From positions 1-8,317 of the forward strand of contig WRFT01000075.1 in assembly GCA_009776385.1 (NCBI GenBank): DNA of 8,317 nucleotides, given 5' to 3'. Shown piece after piece: positions 6,146-8,317 of this stretch. Source of the DNA: Clostridia bacterium (lineage in GTDB: Bacteria; Bacillota; Clostridia; Christensenellales; Aristaeellaceae). How positions within the stretch are numbered: position 1 is the stretch's first letter; each line of letters starts with the position of its first letter. The translations under genes and the position numbers were made by a program. Below the pieces are notes generated by a model. That model was not told the DNA's origin. It saw only the letters and a list, made by a program, of their open reading frames with translations, and ran no database searches.

Positions 6146-7010
6146 CCGATTGCCACCTGCCCGTGTTGCCGCAGGGCAGCACGCCTCCGGTTGATACGGG
6201 CAGGCAAACCTCCCCCGCCTCGGCGCTGCCCCCCCGTTGTGCCCGTACGGCCTTATCTAAAAGTGTCAGCAGCACGGCGGCCTGTATGCCGGTGGTATAG
6301 CCGTTGATGATAAAAAACAGCGCGTCATTCGACAGTAAACGGGCGCATTGGGATACCAGTTGAAACAGCTCATCCTCCAGTTTCCATACCTCGCCCTGCG
6401 GGCCGCGCCCGTAGGAAGGGGGGTCCATGATAATGCCCTCGTAGTGGTTTCCGCGCCGTGTTTCGCGCCCGACGAAGGCCTTTGCGTCCTCTACGATGAA
6501 ACGGAACGCGGTTTCCGGCAAGCCGGAAGCCGCGCGGTTTTCCTTAGCCCACTGCACCATGCCGCGGGCCGCGTCCACATGGGTTACCTGTGCGCCCGCC
6601 CGCGCGCACGCCAAGGACGCGCCGCCCGTATACCCAAATAAATTCAGCACCCGAACGGGCTGCCCGCCGGAGGCGCGTTTGCCCGTCAGTTTGTGCATGT
6701 ATTCCCAATTATCAGCCTGCTCGGGGAAGAGCCCGGTGTGCTTGAACCCCGTCGGCCGCACGATAAACCGCAAGCCCATGCATTCCACATGCCAGCGTTC
6801 AGGCAGCGGCGTGTTATGTTCCCATCGTCCCCCCCCGCTGCTGGAGCGGGTATACCGCGCGTTGGCCGTGTTCCATAACGCGGGATCCGCCTTAGGCCAA
6901 ATCACCTGCGGGTCGGGCCTTACCAGCAGTATATCGCGCCAGCGTTCTAGCTTTTCACCGTCGCCCGTATCCAGAACCTCGAAATCCCGCCATTGGCGCG
7001 TTACATACAT
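6135..7010 (-). CDS. Class I SAM-dependent methyltransferase, RlmI/RlmK-like
   Basis: This 291-residue protein has a Rossmann methyltransferase core of the type found in the 23S rRNA cytosine-C5 and guanine-N7 enzymes RlmI and RlmK. Motif I is VLNLFGYTGGAS (121-132), which binds SAM. D146 in THVDAA contacts the ribose. E174-D175 follow the next strand. Motif IV is DPPSYGRGPQGEVW (196-209). FFIINGYTTG (232-241) and the C-terminal LPCGNTGRW (278-286) are typical of this family's catalytic domain. About 110 N-terminal residues form the family's beta-rich linker domain. There is no N-terminal PUA domain, so target recognition must differ from E. coli RlmI. An RNA substrate is supported by its neighbours but not proven. 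The ATG is 4 nt past the pyrH stop with no strong ribosome site, suggesting re-initiation by ribosomes finishing pyrH. Confidence 0.88.
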   Translation of the reverse strand: MYVTRQWRDFEVLDTGDGEKLERWRDILLVRPDPQVIWPKADPALWNTANARYTRSSSGGGRWEHNTPLPERWHVECMGLRFIVRPTGFKHTGLFPEQADNWEYMHKLTGKRASGGQPVRVLNLFGYTGGASLACARAGAQVTHVDAARGMVQWAKENRAASGLPETAFRFIVEDAKAFVGRETRRGNHYEGIIMDPPSYGRGPQGEVWKLEDELFQLVSQCARLLSNDALFFIINGYTTGIQAAVLLTLLDKAVRAQRGGSAEAGEVCLPVSTGGVLPCGNTGRWQSDDA

Positions 7011-7014
7011 GGGC

Positions 7015-7716
7015 TCAGGGATGGACGAAGGAACCCATCGGGTCGCCGTTTAAAACTTTGCGAATATTATCCGGTTCTTTTAATCCAAAAACGCGGATGA
7101 GCGGAATGTGGTTTTGAATGCAAATTTGAAAGGCGGTCATATCCATGACCTCCAATTGCAGCTCAATGCATTGTTGGTAGGTGATGTCCGGTATCAGCCG
7201 CGCGGTATCGTCGCGGTTCGGATCGGCCGTATAAACGCCGCCGGTGTTCTTAGCCATAAAAATCGCGTCCGCGCCAAGCTCCGCCGCCCGCAGCGCCACC
7301 GCCGTGTCGGTGGTAAAAAAAGGCAGCCCGGAGCCGAAGGCGAAAAGCGCCACCCCGCCCGCGTCCATATAGGCCGATGCCGCGTCCCTGGTGTAGGGTT
7401 GGCAAACGCCGTTGACGGGAACGGCGGAAAACACCTCGGCCTTCACGCCCGTCCTGTGCAGCGCGTCTTTTAAGTAGAGGCTATTCATCAGTGTCGCCGT
7501 CATGCCTATGTGGTCGGAAGTCACCGGATCCATGGCGGGACAATCATTCTTGCGGCCCCGCCATAGGTTGCCGCCGCCCGTTAAAATGCCTATTTGGACG
7601 GTTTCGGCCACGGTTTTAATAGCCTCCGCCACGCGGTCAAACTGAACCGAATGAAAGGGAACGCCGGGTAAACCCAGCGCTTCCCCGCTTAGCTTGATTA
7701 TGACTCTACGGTACAT
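7015..7716 (-). CDS. pyrH: UMP kinase
   Basis: This 233-residue protein is a normal-length bacterial UMP kinase of the amino-acid-kinase fold, converting UMP to UDP with ATP. Visible motifs are KLSGEAL (8-14), TGGGNLWRGR (46-55), the conserved aspartate D69 in TSDHIGM, PFFTTDTA (132-139), GVYTADP (160-166) and VMDMTA (190-195). It lies 29 bp after tsf with GGGAGG about 8 nt before the ATG, the classical tsf-pyrH arrangement. Two positions look unusual: the ATP-site KNTGGVY (156-162) has Gly where most family members have Asp (DGVY), and GSGLPFF (128-134) has Leu where Asn or Ser is common. The gene still looks intact and is presumably essential. Confidence 0.96.
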   Translation of the reverse strand: MYRRVIIKLSGEALGLPGVPFHSVQFDRVAEAIKTVAETVQIGILTGGGNLWRGRKNDCPAMDPVTSDHIGMTATLMNSLYLKDALHRTGVKAEVFSAVPVNGVCQPYTRDAASAYMDAGGVALFAFGSGLPFFTTDTAVALRAAELGADAIFMAKNTGGVYTADPNRDDTARLIPDITYQQCIELQLEVMDMTAFQICIQNHIPLIRVFGLKEPDNIRKVLNGDPMGSFVHP

Positions 7717-7745
7717 GAGCGCGCCCTCCCGTATGGCGGGTCCCG

Positions 7746-8317
7746 CTATTTGGCCATTTGCGCGGCGACCTCTTCGGCCAGATTATCCTTACGCTTTTCA
7801 ATGCCCTCGCCTCGCTCAAAGCGGATGAAGCGAACTGCCTTTAGTTCCGCGCCCGTCTCCGCGGCTTTTTCGGCAATATAGCCTGAAACTGTGATGTCCG
7901 GATTCTTAACGAAAGGCTGTTCCAGCAGGCATATTTCCTTATAGTATTTTTCTATGCGGCCTTCTACCATTCTATCGACGATCTTGGCGGGCTTGCCCTC
8001 ATTAAGCGCCTGCGTGCGCAGTATTTCCTTTTCTTTATCCAAATTATCCGTAGGCACCTCATCCTTGCGGACAAATCGGGGCGCCGCCGCGGCGATGTGC
8101 ATGCAAATATCATGCGACATCTCCCGTACGGCAGGCAGTTCCGCCGCCTCGCCCGGCGCTTGTATCTCCAGCAGAACGCCTATTTTTCCGCCGATATGAA
8201 TATAAGAATCAATCAGCCCGTCAGCCGCTTCCAGACGCGCGAAACGCCGTATGGCAATTTTTTCGCCTATCGCCACGGTCGCGTCGGACAGCAAATCCTG
8301 CATGGTCTTGTCGGGGT
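7746..8317 (-). CDS. tsf: Elongation factor Ts (partial, N-terminus beyond right edge)
   Basis: The frame is open to the right edge; residues PDKT precede the internal Met at 8303, so that ATG is not the start. The visible 189 residues cover the two core subdomains that bind EF-Tu and release GDP from it. Diagnostic stretches are the GGKIGVLLEI strand of the first half, the MSHDICMHIAAAAP helix, EGRIEKYYKEICLLEQPFVKNP in the middle of the second half, and the C-terminal FERGEGIEKRKDNLAEEV. The N-terminal UBA-like region with its TDVTGM motif lies outside the window. The MSHDICMHIAAAAP and KEICLLEQPF wording resembles Clostridia. The gene ends with TAG 29 bp before pyrH. The order implies rpsB further upstream beyond the window. 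Confidence 0.97.
   Translation of the reverse strand, partial: PDKTMQDLLSDATVAIGEKIAIRRFARLEAADGLIDSYIHIGGKIGVLLEIQAPGEAAELPAVREMSHDICMHIAAAAPRFVRKDEVPTDNLDKEKEILRTQALNEGKPAKIVDRMVEGRIEKYYKEICLLEQPFVKNPDITVSGYIAEKAAETGAELKAVRFIRFERGEGIEKRKDNLAEEVAAQMAK

Noticed and set aside
6496..7053. 185-codon plus-strand frame opposite the methyltransferase
   Set aside because: It is an antisense shadow with biased composition and no family features.
7736..7746. GCGGGACCCGC inverted repeat at the tsf stop codon as a terminator
   Set aside because: The stem is only 4 bp with a 3-nt loop and no T-tract follows; pyrH begins 29 bp later and is probably co-transcribed.

Overview
This 8.3 kb window is densely coding, and every gene I can support lies on the minus strand, so transcription runs from high to low coordinates. 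Two modules are separated by a single 193-bp gap (4138-4330). GC content is high by eye. The EF-Ts, UMP kinase and TGT sequences read most like those of a GC-rich member of the Clostridia (Bacillota). That assignment rests on motif memory, not a search. No tRNA, rRNA, CRISPR array or insertion sequence is visible.

Upstream module (8317 down to 4331), translation and RNA modification: the C-terminal 189 residues of elongation factor Ts (tsf, running off the right edge), UMP kinase (pyrH), a class I SAM-dependent methyltransferase of the RlmI/RlmK type without a PUA domain, a short RluA-family pseudouridine synthase without an S4 domain, and tRNA-guanine transglycosylase (tgt). Spacings are 29 bp, 4 bp, an 11-bp overlap and 15 bp, so this looks like one transcription unit. 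The tsf-pyrH pair is standard. Ribosome recycling factor (frr), which usually follows pyrH, is absent here and three RNA-modification genes occupy its place.

The gap at 4138-4330 holds a plausible sigma-70/sigma-A promoter (TTGCAA, 17 bp, TACAAT) facing the second module, weak inverted repeats and a leader of about 108 nt. There is no convincing intrinsic terminator, so read-through from tgt is possible.

Downstream module (4137 down to 1), sugar-phosphate metabolism: a HAD-family phosphatase, a conserved protein resembling the bacterial 'deoxyhypusine synthase-like' family of unknown function, a PfkB-family kinase resembling the kinase domain of HldE/RfaE, a ROK-family sugar kinase, and the first 98 residues of a GmhA-like SIS-domain phosphoheptose isomerase running off the left edge. 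Spacings are 13 bp, 3 bp, a 4-bp ATGA overlap and 30 bp. The set suggests conversion of sedoheptulose 7-phosphate to a phosphorylated heptose, with the phosphatase and ROK kinase acting on related sugars. No nucleotidyltransferase is seen in the window. The most interesting element is the deoxyhypusine-synthase-like protein embedded in this kinase/isomerase operon, because its reaction is unknown.
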